The position numbers were made by a program, and so were the translations under genes. Below, in pieces: positions 1-9,020 of a stretch of DNA of 64,000 nucleotides. Origin of the DNA: Salinibaculum rarum. GTDB taxonomy: Archaea; Halobacteriota; Halobacteria; Halobacteriales; Haloarculaceae. Location of the stretch: NCBI RefSeq assembly GCF_030505615.1, contig NZ_CP129992.1, positions 2,418,001 through 2,482,000 on the forward strand, given 5' to 3'. A model generated the notes under the pieces. It had not been told where the DNA came from. It ran no database searches and worked only from the letters and a program-made list of their open reading frames with translations. Position 1 is the first letter of the stretch, and each line of letters opens with the position of its first letter.

Positions 1-918
1 GGCTTTTCCGCTATCGTGCTTCGCTTTCTCACCGGCGTCACGCTCGCTGGCGTCTACCCCACAGGAATGAAGATGATGGCCGGCTGGTTCCGCGAGGGTC
101 GCGGCCTCGCTATCGGCGTTCTCGTAGGCGCGCTCACCGTCGGCTCCGCTGCCCCCCACCTGTTGCGCGCCGTCGGTGGCATCGGGCGACCGCGCGTCGT
201 CCTGTTTGGCGCGGCCGGTATCGCCGCTGTCGGCGGCGTCCTCGCTCTTGGCTACCGCGAAGGACCGTACCAGCCCGGCACGGCACCCTTCGACCCCGGT
301 GCGATTCGACGCATCGTCAGCGACCGCGGCGTGGTCCTCGCCAACACCGGTTACTTCGGCCACATGTGGGAGCTGTACGCCGTCTGGACGTGGATACCGG
401 TGTACCTGCTCGCGAGCCTCGAAGCCGGCGGCGTGGCGAATCCGGAAGTGACGGCCGCCCTGCTCGCCTTTGGCACCATCGCCATCGGCGGCGTCGGCGC
501 GTGGCTCGCCGGCTCCGCTGCCGACCGGTGGGGCCGGTCGCTGGTCACCAGCGTCTCGATGGTCGTCTCCGGGACTGCCTGTCTGCTCGCCGGTGTCGTG
601 TATGGCTCGTCGCTGCTGGTGCTCGTCCCGTTCGTTCTCGTCTGGGGCTTTTTCATCGTGGCCGACTCCGCGCAGTTCTCGGCGGCCGTCTCGGAACTGG
701 CTGAAGACAGTTACGTCGGGTCGGCGCTGACGCTGCAGACAGCAATCGGCTTTCTCATCACCATCGGCTCGATTCAGTTGATTCCGCTCGTCCAGAACGT
801 TGTCGGCTGGCAGTGGGCGTTTGCGCCCCTGGTCGTCGGGCCGCTCGTCGGGACGGCAGCGATGCTGGCGCTCAGACGACTCCCGGAATCTGCACAGTTG
901 GCCGGCGGTAAAGGATAG
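1..918 (+). CDS. MFS transporter, C-terminal part (5' end outside window)
   Basis: The reading frame is open from the first base, so the gene begins upstream of the window. The visible 305 residues contain about eight hydrophobic segments separated by short charged loops. An ADRWGR stretch (around 526-540) matches the motif A loop that opens the second half of major facilitator superfamily proteins. It should be a multi-pass cytoplasmic membrane transporter of a small molecule. The substrate cannot be read from this part. A GTG at 16 is an internal codon, not a likely start. It converges on purD with a gap of only 16 bases. Confidence 0.8.
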   Translation, partial: GFSAIVLRFLTGVTLAGVYPTGMKMMAGWFREGRGLAIGVLVGALTVGSAAPHLLRAVGGIGRPRVVLFGAAGIAAVGGVLALGYREGPYQPGTAPFDPGAIRRIVSDRGVVLANTGYFGHMWELYAVWTWIPVYLLASLEAGGVANPEVTAALLAFGTIAIGGVGAWLAGSAADRWGRSLVTSVSMVVSGTACLLAGVVYGSSLLVLVPFVLVWGFFIVADSAQFSAAVSELAEDSYVGSALTLQTAIGFLITIGSIQLIPLVQNVVGWQWAFAPLVVGPLVGTAAMLALRRLPESAQLAGGKG

Positions 919-934
919 AACTACGGACAGTCGA

Positions 935-2227
935 TTACTCGCCGCGAAGTTCCGCCATGTGGTCGATGCGCTGCTGGACGAGGTCGGGCTTGCCGATGTC
1001 GTGGCGGATGCGCAGTCCCTCCTCGCCGGCGACGGCCAGCGCGCCCTCGGCGATCTCTTCTGCGTCGGTGATGGTGTCTGCGACGCCGACGACGGCGAAC
1101 GACCGGGACGTGGTCGTGTAGATGCCGTCCTCGCGTTCGTCGACGCTGGCGTAGAACAGGATTGCCTCGCCTGCCGACTCCTCGTCAACTTTGACCAGGG
1201 CGCCGGATTCGGGGTCGGTCGGGTAGCCCTCCGGGACGGCGTACTTGCAGACGGTGGCCTGGCGCTGGAACTTCAGTTTCGGCAGGTCGTCGCCGTCACG
1301 GGCCGCGGTGAGTACGTCGAGGAAGTCAGTCTCCAGGACGGGCAGGGTGTTCATCGCTTCGGGGTCGCCAAACCGGGCGTTGAACTCGACGACTTTGATG
1401 CCCTCTGCGGTGAGCATAAACTGGCCGTAGAGAACGCCCTTGTAGCCGTCGAGCGCGTCGACGGTGGCCTGCATGACGTCGACGGCGTCCATGTACTCGG
1501 ATTCGCTCAGGAAGGGCAGTTCCAGCGAGGAGTCGCTGTACGAGCCCATGCCGCCGGTGTTGGGTCCTTCATCGCCCTCGTAGGCGCGCTTGTGGTCCTG
1601 CACGGCGGGAGTTACACGCAGGTCGCCGTTGGCGACGAAGCCCTGGATGGTGAACTCCTCGCCGACGAGGCGCTCTTCGAGGACGATGCGGTCGTAGTCA
1701 GAGGCGCGGATGTACTCCTTTGCACCCTCGGCGTCGACCTGGTCGCCCATGACGCGGACGCCCTTGCCACCGGTCAGGCCGGCGGGCTTGACGACGAGGT
1801 CACCGTCGTACTCGTCGATGTACTCGCAGGCGGCGTCCATGTCCTCGAACGTCTCGAAGTCCGGACAGCCCGGGATGTCCTCGTCTTCCATGAAGCGCCG
1901 CTGGAAGGCCTTGTCCGTCTCGATGCGGACCTCCTGCTCCTGTGGGCCGAAGGTGTAGATGTCCGCGTCGTCGAGTGCGTCAGCGACACCCGCCTCGAGT
2001 GCGGCCTCTGGGCCGATGACGGCGAGGGACGCGCCGGCCTCCCTGGCGAAGTCGACCACTGCGGGCGGGTTCGTCGTATCGAGCGTCTCGAACCCCTCGG
2101 CGAGTCGCGCGATGCCGGGATTTTTGTTGCCTGCACAGGCATAGAGGTCGACGTTCGAATCGGCAAGCGCGCGAGCAATCGCGTGCTCGCGGCCGCCACC
2201 GCCGACGAGCAGCACTGTCTCTGTCAT
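935..2227 (-). CDS. purD: Phosphoribosylamine-glycine ligase
   Basis: This enzyme makes glycinamide ribonucleotide from phosphoribosylamine, glycine and ATP, the second step of purine synthesis. The protein has 430 residues, the usual PurD length. It opens with the N-terminal nucleotide-binding motif VGGGGREHA, and the ATP-grasp core follows (KPAGLTGGKGV, then FNARFGDPE near the end of the catalytic domain). The start was set at ATG 2227 because this places the conserved motif five residues from the N-terminus; the frame runs open a little further upstream. It is divergent from the DUF255 gene, with 88 bp of shared promoter region between them. Confidence 0.95.
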   Translation of the reverse strand: MTETVLLVGGGGREHAIARALADSNVDLYACAGNKNPGIARLAEGFETLDTTNPPAVVDFAREAGASLAVIGPEAALEAGVADALDDADIYTFGPQEQEVRIETDKAFQRRFMEDEDIPGCPDFETFEDMDAACEYIDEYDGDLVVKPAGLTGGKGVRVMGDQVDAEGAKEYIRASDYDRIVLEERLVGEEFTIQGFVANGDLRVTPAVQDHKRAYEGDEGPNTGGMGSYSDSSLELPFLSESEYMDAVDVMQATVDALDGYKGVLYGQFMLTAEGIKVVEFNARFGDPEAMNTLPVLETDFLDVLTAARDGDDLPKLKFQRQATVCKYAVPEGYPTDPESGALVKVDEESAGEAILFYASVDEREDGIYTTTSRSFAVVGVADTITDAEEIAEGALAVAGEEGLRIRHDIGKPDLVQQRIDHMAELRGE

Positions 2228-2315
2228 ATCTCGAAGGGTGGTAGGCGGCGACGTAAGCGTTTCCACTCATTCCCGCGACCAATCGCTTTTGGGTCCCGCG
2301 CCCGGACTGGTGTGC

Positions 2316-4445
2316 ATGACAGACCCAACCCAGCGAAATCGTCTGGACGAGGAACAGTCCCCCTACCTCCAGGCACACGCCGACAATCCCGTCAACTGGC
2401 AACCGTGGGACGACCAGGCGATGGAGGCGGCCCGCGAGAGCGGGAAGCCAATCTTCCTCTCGATTGGCTACGCCGCCTGTCACTGGTGTCACGTCATGGC
2501 CGAGGAGAGTTTCGAGGATGAAGCCGTTGCGGAGGTGCTCAACGAACACTTCGTCCCGGTCAAAGTCGACCGGGAGGAACGACCAGACGTCGACAGCATC
2601 TACATGTCTATCTGCCAGCAGGTGACCGGTCGCGGCGGGTGGCCGCTGTCCGCGTGGCTCACGCCCGACGGACGCCCATTTTACGTCGGGACGTACTTCC
2701 CGAGAGAGCCAAAACGCGGCCAGCCAGGCTTTCGCCAGTTGCTCGAAGACATCGCGGCGTCGTGGAACGACCCCGAGGAACGCGAGGACATGGAGACGCG
2801 AGCCGACCAGTGGACCAGCGCCATCGAGGGCGAACTCGAAGAGGTCCCCGACCAACCCGGCGAAGCCCCCGACACCGTCGCCATCGAGAACGCCGCAGAG
2901 GCAGCAGTGCGGGGAGCAGACCGCGAGCACGGCGGGTGGGGAAGCGGCCAGAAATTCCCGCAAAACGGTCGATTGCACATTCTGATGCGAAACGCCGCCC
3001 GCGGCGGGCGCGAGGAGTACCAGCAGGTCGTCACCAAGACGCTCGACGCGATGGCGAGTGGCGGACTCTACGACCACGTCGGCGGCGGCTTTCACCGGTA
3101 CACGACCGACCGCGACTGGACAGTACCCCACTTCGAGAAGATGCTCTACGACAACGCCGAGATTCCCCGGGCGTTCCTGGCTGGCTACCAGTTGACCGGG
3201 AACGAGCGATACGCCGACGTCGTCACGGACACGTTTGCCTTCCTCCAGCGGGAACTCCAGCACCCAGAAGGTGGGTTCTACAGCACGTTAGATGCCAGGA
3301 GTGAGGGTGAAAGTGGCGAACAAGAGGAGGGCGCATTCTACGTCTGGACGCCCGAGGAAGTCCGCGATGCCGTCGACGACGAGACGGCCGCGGACCTGTT
3401 CTGTGACCGCTACGGGGTCGTCCCGGGCGGGAACTTCGAGAAGGGCCAGACCGTACTGACCGAGCGGACCAGCGTCGACGAACTGGCCGAGGAGTACGAC
3501 ATGGACGCGGCAAACGTCGAGGCTGCCATCGAGCGAGCGCGCACGCAGGTGTTCGACGCACGGAGCGAGCGCCCGCGGCCCGCCCGCGACGAGAAGGTTC
3601 TGGCTAGCTGGAACGGTCTCACCATCTCCGCGCTCGCCGAGGGCGCGCTCGTCATCGACGACTCCTATGCCGACGTTGCCGCCGACGCCCTCTCCTTTAT
3701 CCGCGAGCGACTTTGGGACGACGACGAGATGCGGCTTCAGCGGCGGTTCAAGGACGGCGAGACGAAAATCGACGGCTACCTCGAAGATTACGCCTTCCTC
3801 GGCCGTGGCGCGTTCGACCTCTACCAGGCGACCGGTGAAGTGGACCATCTGGCCTTCACGCTGGCGCTGGCCCGCGCCATCGAGGAGCGGTTCTGGGACG
3901 ACGAGGCCGGCACGCTGTATTTCACTCAGACCGGCGGGGAGTCACTGGTGGCCCGGCCACAGGAGGTGACCGACCAGTCGACCCCCTCCAGTGCGGGCGT
4001 CGCCGCCGAACTCCTCCTCTCGCTGTCGCATTTCACGCCAGACGACCGCTTCGAGGAGATAGCGACGCGAGTCATCGAGACACACGCGGCGAAGATAGAC
4101 GCGAACCCGCTCCAGCACGCGTCGCTGACGCTGGCTGCAGACCGGTTGGCGACGGGGTCACTGGAGTTGACCCTCGTCGCGGACGAGGAGCCTGCCGACT
4201 GGCGACAGGTGCTGGCCACCCGCTATCTGCCGACGAAGCTACTGGCGTGGCGTCCCGCTGATGATGCGACGTTCGAACAGTGGCTTGGGACCCTCGAATT
4301 GGACGAGACGCCGGCAATCTGGGCCGACCGAACGCCACAGGACGGCGAGCCGACGGTGTACGCCTGTCGGTCCTTCACCTGTTCACCGCCGCGTCACGAC
4401 CTGGGCGACGCGCTGGCGTGGGCCGACGAACAACTGCAAGAATAG
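2316..4445 (+). CDS. DUF255 / YyaL (SSP411-like) thioredoxin-domain protein
   Basis: This 709-residue protein has an N-terminal thioredoxin-like DUF255 domain with the sequence GYAACHWCHVM, whose CxxC-type pair (CHWC) is the family hallmark. A long alpha/alpha toroid-like C-terminal region follows, with GHGGW-like and QVFDARSERPRPARDEKVL segments. The family is widespread and related to mammalian spermatogenesis-associated protein 20, but its biochemical role is not settled; a redox or sugar-isomerase-like function has been proposed from folds. ATG 2316 was chosen over an upstream GTG because homologues begin close to the NRLDEEQSPYL motif. It converges on the thioredoxin-like gene, 7 bases away. 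Confidence 0.88.
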   Translation: MTDPTQRNRLDEEQSPYLQAHADNPVNWQPWDDQAMEAARESGKPIFLSIGYAACHWCHVMAEESFEDEAVAEVLNEHFVPVKVDREERPDVDSIYMSICQQVTGRGGWPLSAWLTPDGRPFYVGTYFPREPKRGQPGFRQLLEDIAASWNDPEEREDMETRADQWTSAIEGELEEVPDQPGEAPDTVAIENAAEAAVRGADREHGGWGSGQKFPQNGRLHILMRNAARGGREEYQQVVTKTLDAMASGGLYDHVGGGFHRYTTDRDWTVPHFEKMLYDNAEIPRAFLAGYQLTGNERYADVVTDTFAFLQRELQHPEGGFYSTLDARSEGESGEQEEGAFYVWTPEEVRDAVDDETAADLFCDRYGVVPGGNFEKGQTVLTERTSVDELAEEYDMDAANVEAAIERARTQVFDARSERPRPARDEKVLASWNGLTISALAEGALVIDDSYADVAADALSFIRERLWDDDEMRLQRRFKDGETKIDGYLEDYAFLGRGAFDLYQATGEVDHLAFTLALARAIEERFWDDEAGTLYFTQTGGESLVARPQEVTDQSTPSSAGVAAELLLSLSHFTPDDRFEEIATRVIETHAAKIDANPLQHASLTLAADRLATGSLELTLVADEEPADWRQVLATRYLPTKLLAWRPADDATFEQWLGTLELDETPAIWADRTPQDGEPTVYACRSFTCSPPRHDLGDALAWADEQLQE

Positions 4446-4452
4446 GCCGTCG

Positions 4453-4839
4453 TTACTGGGTGTCGACGTCGCCGAGCGCCTCTTCGATATGGTCGGCGAG
4501 ATAGACGGCAATCGGAACTGACTCTTCTTCGACGAAGCGCGCTATCTCTTCGCCGTCATATTCGACGACCACAGTCGGAATGAGTTCGATGTCGTACTCG
4601 TCGACGCCGGGCCCCTGTTTGTCCTCGTCGAGTTCGTAGTGGACGACGTTCTCGTCCGGTACATCTGCCGCATCGAGTGCGGCCCCGAAATCCGGGAGCT
4701 GTGACCGACAGTCTTTGCACCAGTCACCGCCCCAGACGCGGACGGTGATATCGTCCCCGTAGGCCTCGAACACGGCGACAGTTTCGGCGTAGGCATCCTG
4801 TACCCACACCGGGTTCGGTTCCATGGTTTCAAGTGGCAT
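4453..4839 (-). CDS. Thioredoxin-like protein with WCKDC active site
   Basis: This small cytoplasmic thioredoxin-fold protein has 128 residues. The sequence VWGGDWCKDCRSQLPDF contains a redox-active CxxC pair, and a cis-proline region is seen at ELIPTVVVEYDG. Family members reduce or isomerise protein disulfides; the in vivo partner is not evident. The start at ATG 4839 is the first in frame. It lies between a DUF255 protein (also thioredoxin-like) and cysteine synthase, which fits a local thiol theme, but it is transcribed towards the DUF255 gene and has its own promoter region shared with cysteine synthase. Confidence 0.82.
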   Translation of the reverse strand: MPLETMEPNPVWVQDAYAETVAVFEAYGDDITVRVWGGDWCKDCRSQLPDFGAALDAADVPDENVVHYELDEDKQGPGVDEYDIELIPTVVVEYDGEEIARFVEEESVPIAVYLADHIEEALGDVDTQ

Positions 4840-4981
4840 ATTACAACGTTGGGCGTGCCGTGGGTTAAGAGTATTCGTCAGACAGTTCCAGTGGGACAGA
4901 CGTGCACGGTCGAAACCGCGACGACGGCACGCCCTGCCGGTGGCAGGCAGAGTTTAAACGGGCGTGGCATACGCCTCGCCA

Positions 4982-5887
4982 ATGGACGAGAGTATCCTCG
5001 ACACTATCGGTTCTCCGCTGGTCGCCGTCGAGTCACCCGAGGGAACGACGATAGCCGCGAAAGTCGAGTCGTTCAATCCGGGCGGGTCAGCCAAGGACCG
5101 GCCAGCGATGGCGATGGTCGAAGCGGCCGAAGAGCGCGGCGAGCTATCGCCGGACGACACCATCGTCGAGCCGACGAGCGGGAACACCGGTATCGGACTC
5201 GCGATGGTCGGGGCGGCGAAAGGCTACGACGTAACCCTCGTCATGCCCGCCTCGAAATCGCCCGAGCGCAGACAGATAATGAAAGCCTACGGCGCCGACC
5301 TCGAACTCATCGAGGGGACGATAAGCGACTGTCGCGAGCGCGCCGACGAACTCGACGAACAGGACGGCTACGTCCAGATGCGGCAGTTCGAGAACGCCGC
5401 AAACCCCGATTCGCACTACGAGACGACCGGTCCCGAAATCGTCGAGCAAGTCGGCGACCGGACCGTCGACGCACTCGTCGCCGGCGTCGGCACTGGCGGC
5501 ACGATAACGGGCATCGGTCGCCGACTCCGCGAGGCGTTCCCCGAAATGGACATCGTCGCCGTCGAACCCGCTGACAACGCCGTCCTCTCGGGTGGAGAAC
5601 CGAGCGACGACGACTTCCAGGGCATGGGCCCGGGCTTCGTCAGCGAGAACCTCGACGTGGACCTGCTGGACAGCGTGGAGACGGTCACCATCGAGGAGGC
5701 CGAAGAGGAGTGTCGCCGCCTCGCTCACGAGGAAGGCATTCTCGTCGGCCAGTCCTCCGGTGGGTCGCTTGTCGCGGCAAAACGCGTCGCCGAGGACCTG
5801 CGCGGCGATATCGAGGACCCGCTGGTCGTGACAGTCTTCTGGGACTCGGGGGAGCGGTACATGTCCACCGGGATGTTCGAGGCGTAG
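4982..5887 (+). CDS. cysK: Cysteine synthase (PLP-dependent beta-replacing enzyme)
   Basis: This enzyme makes cysteine from an activated serine (O-acetyl- or O-phosphoserine) and sulfide. The 301-residue protein has the PLP lysine in FNPGGSAKDR (K38), the substrate-binding loop TSGNTG (65-70) and the phosphate-gripping glycine loop GVGTGGT. These mark it as a CysK/CysM-type member of fold-type II. A cystathionine beta-synthase-like role cannot be excluded by sequence alone. ATG 4982 is preferred over ATG 4964 because it begins right before the conserved ILDTIGSPL motif. Confidence 0.88.
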   Translation: MDESILDTIGSPLVAVESPEGTTIAAKVESFNPGGSAKDRPAMAMVEAAEERGELSPDDTIVEPTSGNTGIGLAMVGAAKGYDVTLVMPASKSPERRQIMKAYGADLELIEGTISDCRERADELDEQDGYVQMRQFENAANPDSHYETTGPEIVEQVGDRTVDALVAGVGTGGTITGIGRRLREAFPEMDIVAVEPADNAVLSGGEPSDDDFQGMGPGFVSENLDVDLLDSVETVTIEEAEEECRRLAHEEGILVGQSSGGSLVAAKRVAEDLRGDIEDPLVVTVFWDSGERYMSTGMFEA

Positions 5888-6445
5888 CTAGGCGTCGAAC
5901 TCGGATTCGGTGAGGCGGACGACGAGTGTTTCATCGACGTCCCGCAGGTCGTACTCGGGAATCATCTCGCCGGTCCGGGCGACCAGCATCGGTTCGACGA
6001 GCCGCGGCGGACGGTCCTGTGTTGGCTCGGCCGTCTCGTCTACAGCGTTCGACTCATCCTCTGTTCCGCCAGATTCAGTCGACTCTTCGGCGTCGGTCTC
6101 GTCCGCGCCGGGGTGGTCGATACCGTAGACTTTGAGATACCGGTCGATGGTTTCTTCGTCGGCTTCGTCCGCTCGGATTCTCGCCGCGAGGTCCCGTGAG
6201 AGCCACTCGTCGTCGCTAATCGACGGTTCGAGGACGAGCGCTTCCTCGACGAAGCGGACGAGATACCAGTCGAGGTCGTTGAGCAGGGCCACGGCAGCAC
6301 CGAGGCTGACCGTCTCGATGCCGATAGCGTTCTCGAAGGGTTCCCGGAGGTCGTAGGTGACGAGCGCGTTCCGGGACGTTTCACGCGAGAGTAACTCGTA
6401 CCGGAGATTGACGTCGTCGTCACCGACCAGACAGACCCGGGTCAT
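5888..6445 (-). CDS. Haloarchaeal DUF5804-type protein of unknown function
   Basis: The 185-residue acidic protein begins MTRVCLVGDDDVNLRYELL, a pattern I associate with a protein family restricted to haloarchaea (DUF5804). The N-terminal 120 residues look globular and alpha/beta. A low-complexity acidic linker (TDAEESTESGGTEDE) then leads to a C-terminal beta-rich tail with MIPEYDLRDVDETLVVRL. No catalytic motif is visible. ATG 6445 is chosen because the upstream in-frame extension is arginine-rich and non-haloarchaeal in composition. The stop is immediately next to the cysteine synthase stop, so the two genes converge. It follows the helix-turn-helix gene, separated by 32 bases. Confidence 0.68.
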   Translation of the reverse strand: MTRVCLVGDDDVNLRYELLSRETSRNALVTYDLREPFENAIGIETVSLGAAVALLNDLDWYLVRFVEEALVLEPSISDDEWLSRDLAARIRADEADEETIDRYLKVYGIDHPGADETDAEESTESGGTEDESNAVDETAEPTQDRPPRLVEPMLVARTGEMIPEYDLRDVDETLVVRLTESEFDA

Positions 6446-6477
6446 ACACGGACCGAGACGGGCGTGATAAAAGGCGG

Positions 6478-7260
6478 TTACGCTCGTCCCTCGAGTCGCT
6501 CTACTGGCGTCGCCTGTTCGAGATACGACTCGTATTGCTCGCTGGCCCACTGGCGTGCGTCGTCGTTATCGGTGACGATGAGTCCCTGGACACCCGTCGC
6601 GGCGTTTGGCATCAGTCCGGTGTACTTTTCGTCTGCCGTCTCCGCAATCCAGAGTGTGTACGGCGGCGCCGTTGGGAGTTCGTAGAGACTGTGCCCGGGC
6701 CCTTCGAGCGACGATAGTTCGTCCCGATAGCGGTCGGCCATCGTGTCCAGTACGTCTTCGGGAACGGCCAGCTCGACCGTCTTCCCGTCGTTTGCCCACT
6801 CTTTGATAGCCTCTACGCATCTCGGAAAAACCGCGGGACTGAGCGTCTTGACCTGCGCTGCCCTCGACATGGTCTCTGCTGCCAGTTCGAGTGGCTGGTG
6901 GGGGTCGTGTGACTCCGCTCGCCGGACCCGCGCGTCTTCGAGCAAATCGAAGGAAAACGGAACGTCCGGTGGCAACATCGCCAGAACCTCCAGTGCCTGC
7001 TGGATAGGCTGGAGGTCGTCGAGATACGACTGGTGTTGCTCGTGGACGGCTTTTCCGGCCATGGTTAGCTGGTATCGGTCGTCCGGGCGAGAAACGAAGT
7101 TGCACCGCTCCAGGTCGTCGATGGCGCGGTCGACTGTCGAACGCGACGTGTTCAGCCGGTCGACGAGTTCGGGCTTGGTTGCAGGACTGTCGTCGAGTGC
7201 GTCGAGAAAGTCATGCCGCTTGATTACTAGCTCTTCGATTTCCGAGACAGACGGCACCAT
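6478..7260 (-). CDS. Winged-helix transcriptional regulator (FilR1-domain type)
   Basis: The 260-residue protein has an N-terminal winged helix-turn-helix (about 15-65: SPATKPELVDRLNTSRSTVDRAIDDLE). A C-terminal ligand or oligomerisation domain resembles the methanogenesis-regulator FilR1 domain common in haloarchaeal regulators (pattern YRDELSSLEG...YTLWIAETADEKYTGLM). It probably binds DNA as a dimer; the target is unknown. A TATA-like run on the minus strand at about 7301-7310 lies upstream and could be its promoter. It reads towards the DUF5804 gene 32 bases downstream and may be cotranscribed with it. Confidence 0.8.
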   Translation of the reverse strand: MVPSVSEIEELVIKRHDFLDALDDSPATKPELVDRLNTSRSTVDRAIDDLERCNFVSRPDDRYQLTMAGKAVHEQHQSYLDDLQPIQQALEVLAMLPPDVPFSFDLLEDARVRRAESHDPHQPLELAAETMSRAAQVKTLSPAVFPRCVEAIKEWANDGKTVELAVPEDVLDTMADRYRDELSSLEGPGHSLYELPTAPPYTLWIAETADEKYTGLMPNAATGVQGLIVTDNDDARQWASEQYESYLEQATPVERLEGRA

Positions 7261-7436
7261 TGGTCGATTGTTCTGGCCGGCATCATTTACTTATTTTTGT
7301 TTAATATATACTTCTTACATTGACGTGCCGACCCCGACGTGTGACTATCATCAAAACGTAGAGCAGTAGAAAATAGATGTTGGACCACAATAGAGGGTAT
7401 CAAAGCTAGTTTGAGATAGATTTTATATGTATACCA
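7261..7436. other. A+T-rich intergenic region with TATA-like runs
   Basis: These 176 bases have no credible reading frame. There are two A+T runs: TTAATATATA at 7301-7310, suitable as a minus-strand promoter for the winged-helix gene, and TTTTATATGTATA at about 7419-7431, which could serve either strand. I see nothing else here. Confidence 0.4.
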
Positions 7437-7589
7437 TCACTTGAAAAAATTACCGCGTCCTGATTCCCCTCTGTCTGCGTATATTTCCTCGGAGATTGAA
7501 TCGCTCTCGGAGTCAGTCGATACAGAATCGTCACCGTCCGGGGATTCTCCCGGGCGGTTGGCATATATACCGATGCGGTAGAAGGCCAT
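7437..7589 (-). CDS. Possible 50-residue acidic small protein
   Basis: An open frame of 50 codons from ATG 7589 encodes MAFYRIGIYANRP followed by a Ser/Asp/Glu-rich stretch (DGDDSVSTDSESDS). The acidic composition is what a haloarchaeal protein would show, but G+C bias at third positions is only moderate. The frame overlaps the TATA-like and hairpin region described as a candidate RNA on the other strand. There is no recognisable domain. Treat it as a weak candidate. Confidence 0.2.
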   Translation of the reverse strand: MAFYRIGIYANRPGESPDGDDSVSTDSESDSISEEIYADRGESGRGNFFK

Positions 7590-7591
7590 CT

Positions 7592-7799
7592 TGGGCCCGG
7601 GGCACACTGGGCCTGGACTGGCGAGCATGCGAGGGTAGACAGCACCTGTGCCTCTGACACCACATGTGGTTCGGCGCTACCGTCGTGTGCTCGCCAGTGT
7701 CGGAGTGTTGAACGGCACTGCCTGGGGAGAGAGGCCCCCCGTTCGGACTTCGTGCGGTAACCCGAGCGCGACACGCTGTCTCGCTGGGGGTTATTTTTT
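7592..7799 (+). ncRNA. Candidate structured non-coding RNA
   Basis: A TATA-like run (GCATATATAC, 7561-7570) lies about 25 bases upstream. The segment has a long inverted repeat: ACTGGCGAGCA (7617-7627) pairs perfectly with TGCTCGCCAGT (7689-7699). Inside it, CGAGGGTAG pairs with CTACCGTCG with one mismatch. A smaller palindrome, ACCACATGTGGT, sits at the tip. The segment ends in a T-rich stretch (TTATTTTTT, 7791-7799), as at haloarchaeal termination sites, and overlaps the thiI stop. No tRNA, SRP RNA or RNase P signature was found. The orientation is inferred only from the TATA box and T run. Confidence 0.35.
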
Positions 7800-8969
7800 G
7801 ACGGCACTCGCCGCTTCGCGGACGAGCGAATCGATATCTGCTGGTTCGACCTCCCGGACTTCGGCAAGCGAAGCGGCTGTCTCCGGGTAGGAGGGTGCGA
7901 CCCGATTGCAGCCTGCGGGTATCGTCGCATCGTCGTAGGTCCCAATGTTCCGTGCACGTTCCGTAATCGTCGATTTGTCGAGTGTCAGTAGGGGGCGGTG
8001 GACTGGAAGGTCCGTCGCGGCGCTGGTCACCCGGAGATTCGCGCTCGTCTGACTCGATTTCTGGCCGATTGCCTCGCCAGTCACGATGCCGACGGCGCCC
8101 GCCCCGTCGGCCACGGCCGCCGCGACGCGAAGCATGAACCGCCGGAGAACGAGCATCCGATGTTTCTCCGTGGCATCGACGATTGCCTGGACTGCCTCTC
8201 CCCCCGGTGCGACTCGCAGCGACAGGTCCCCACTCGGCGCGTACCGTGCGAGTGCCTCGGCCGTCGATTCGGCGCGGGCACGGTGGTCGGGACCGCCGTA
8301 CTCGCCGAGGTCGACATACAGCGGGACGACTGGACAGCCCCGGCGCATCATCTCCCACGCTGCCACCGGCGAATCGATGCCGCCACTGACGAGTGCGACG
8401 ACTGGCCGCTGTGTCCCGTAGGGCAATCCGCCAGGCCCGTCGCGTTTCTCCAGAAAGACGTAGGCATCCTCGGCCCGGCATTCGACGAAAAACGTCACGT
8501 CCGGGTCGTCCAGGTCGACAACCGGATCGAGACCAGCAGCCTCAGCAGCCCGCCAGACTGCCGCGCCGCCCTCCTCTTCTAGTTCCTTGCTCGAAAAGGG
8601 ATGTGCGCCGGTCTGTCCGGCCCGCCGTGCCCGGACAGCGAAGGTGCCACCGGTGTACACTTCTCGTGCAGTCTCGGCGAGACACGACGAGATGGCATCG
8701 AGTGTCGGGTCCGTTCGAACGGCGGGACTCGCCGAGACGACACCGAACGTGTCGGTCACCGCGTCGGTCACCGCCTCGATGCGGTCGCTATCCGAGCGGA
8801 CGTACAGGCGCGTTCGCTCGCGCTCGACGCGGTCGTCGAACCCGCGGTCGAAAAGAATCGCCGCGACGTTGTCCCGGAGTTGCCCCTCCATCTTCCGGCC
8901 GACCTGTTCGCTTTTCGTGCCGATTTCACCGTGCCGAACGAGAACGGTGTCGGCACCCGGCGGATGCAT
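7791..8969 (-). CDS. thiI: tRNA 4-thiouridine sulfurtransferase
   Basis: This enzyme adenylates U8 of tRNA and delivers sulfur to form 4-thiouridine. The 392-residue protein has an N-terminal ferredoxin-like/THUMP region (about 1-170) followed by a PP-loop ATPase with the motif SGGIDS at 195-200. There is no C-terminal rhodanese domain, as in most archaea, so sulfur must come from another donor. A cysteine in IPAGCNRV (around residue 355) is a candidate catalytic residue. The start ATG 8969 precedes VLVRHGEIGTKS, the usual beginning of ThiI. It lies downstream of the methionine adenosyltransferase gene on the same strand, 51 bases away. Confidence 0.92.
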   Translation of the reverse strand: MHPPGADTVLVRHGEIGTKSEQVGRKMEGQLRDNVAAILFDRGFDDRVERERTRLYVRSDSDRIEAVTDAVTDTFGVVSASPAVRTDPTLDAISSCLAETAREVYTGGTFAVRARRAGQTGAHPFSSKELEEEGGAAVWRAAEAAGLDPVVDLDDPDVTFFVECRAEDAYVFLEKRDGPGGLPYGTQRPVVALVSGGIDSPVAAWEMMRRGCPVVPLYVDLGEYGGPDHRARAESTAEALARYAPSGDLSLRVAPGGEAVQAIVDATEKHRMLVLRRFMLRVAAAVADGAGAVGIVTGEAIGQKSSQTSANLRVTSAATDLPVHRPLLTLDKSTITERARNIGTYDDATIPAGCNRVAPSYPETAASLAEVREVEPADIDSLVREAASAVKK

Positions 8970-9020
8970 GCTCCGTCGTTGCGCAGGCGGAGATAAACAG
9001 GCTTCGTTCGCTTCGAGCCC

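Noticed and set aside
800-2521. Long open frame on the + strand (573 codons)
   Set aside because: It lies antisense to purD and the divergent promoter; purD has clear conserved motifs, and long shadows are expected in G+C-rich DNA.
7560-7800. Signal recognition particle RNA or RNase P RNA
   Set aside because: Neither the GGAA-type helix 8 and UGUAA-type features of SRP RNA nor the GAGGAAAGUCC and ACAGAA-type motifs of RNase P RNA are present on either strand.
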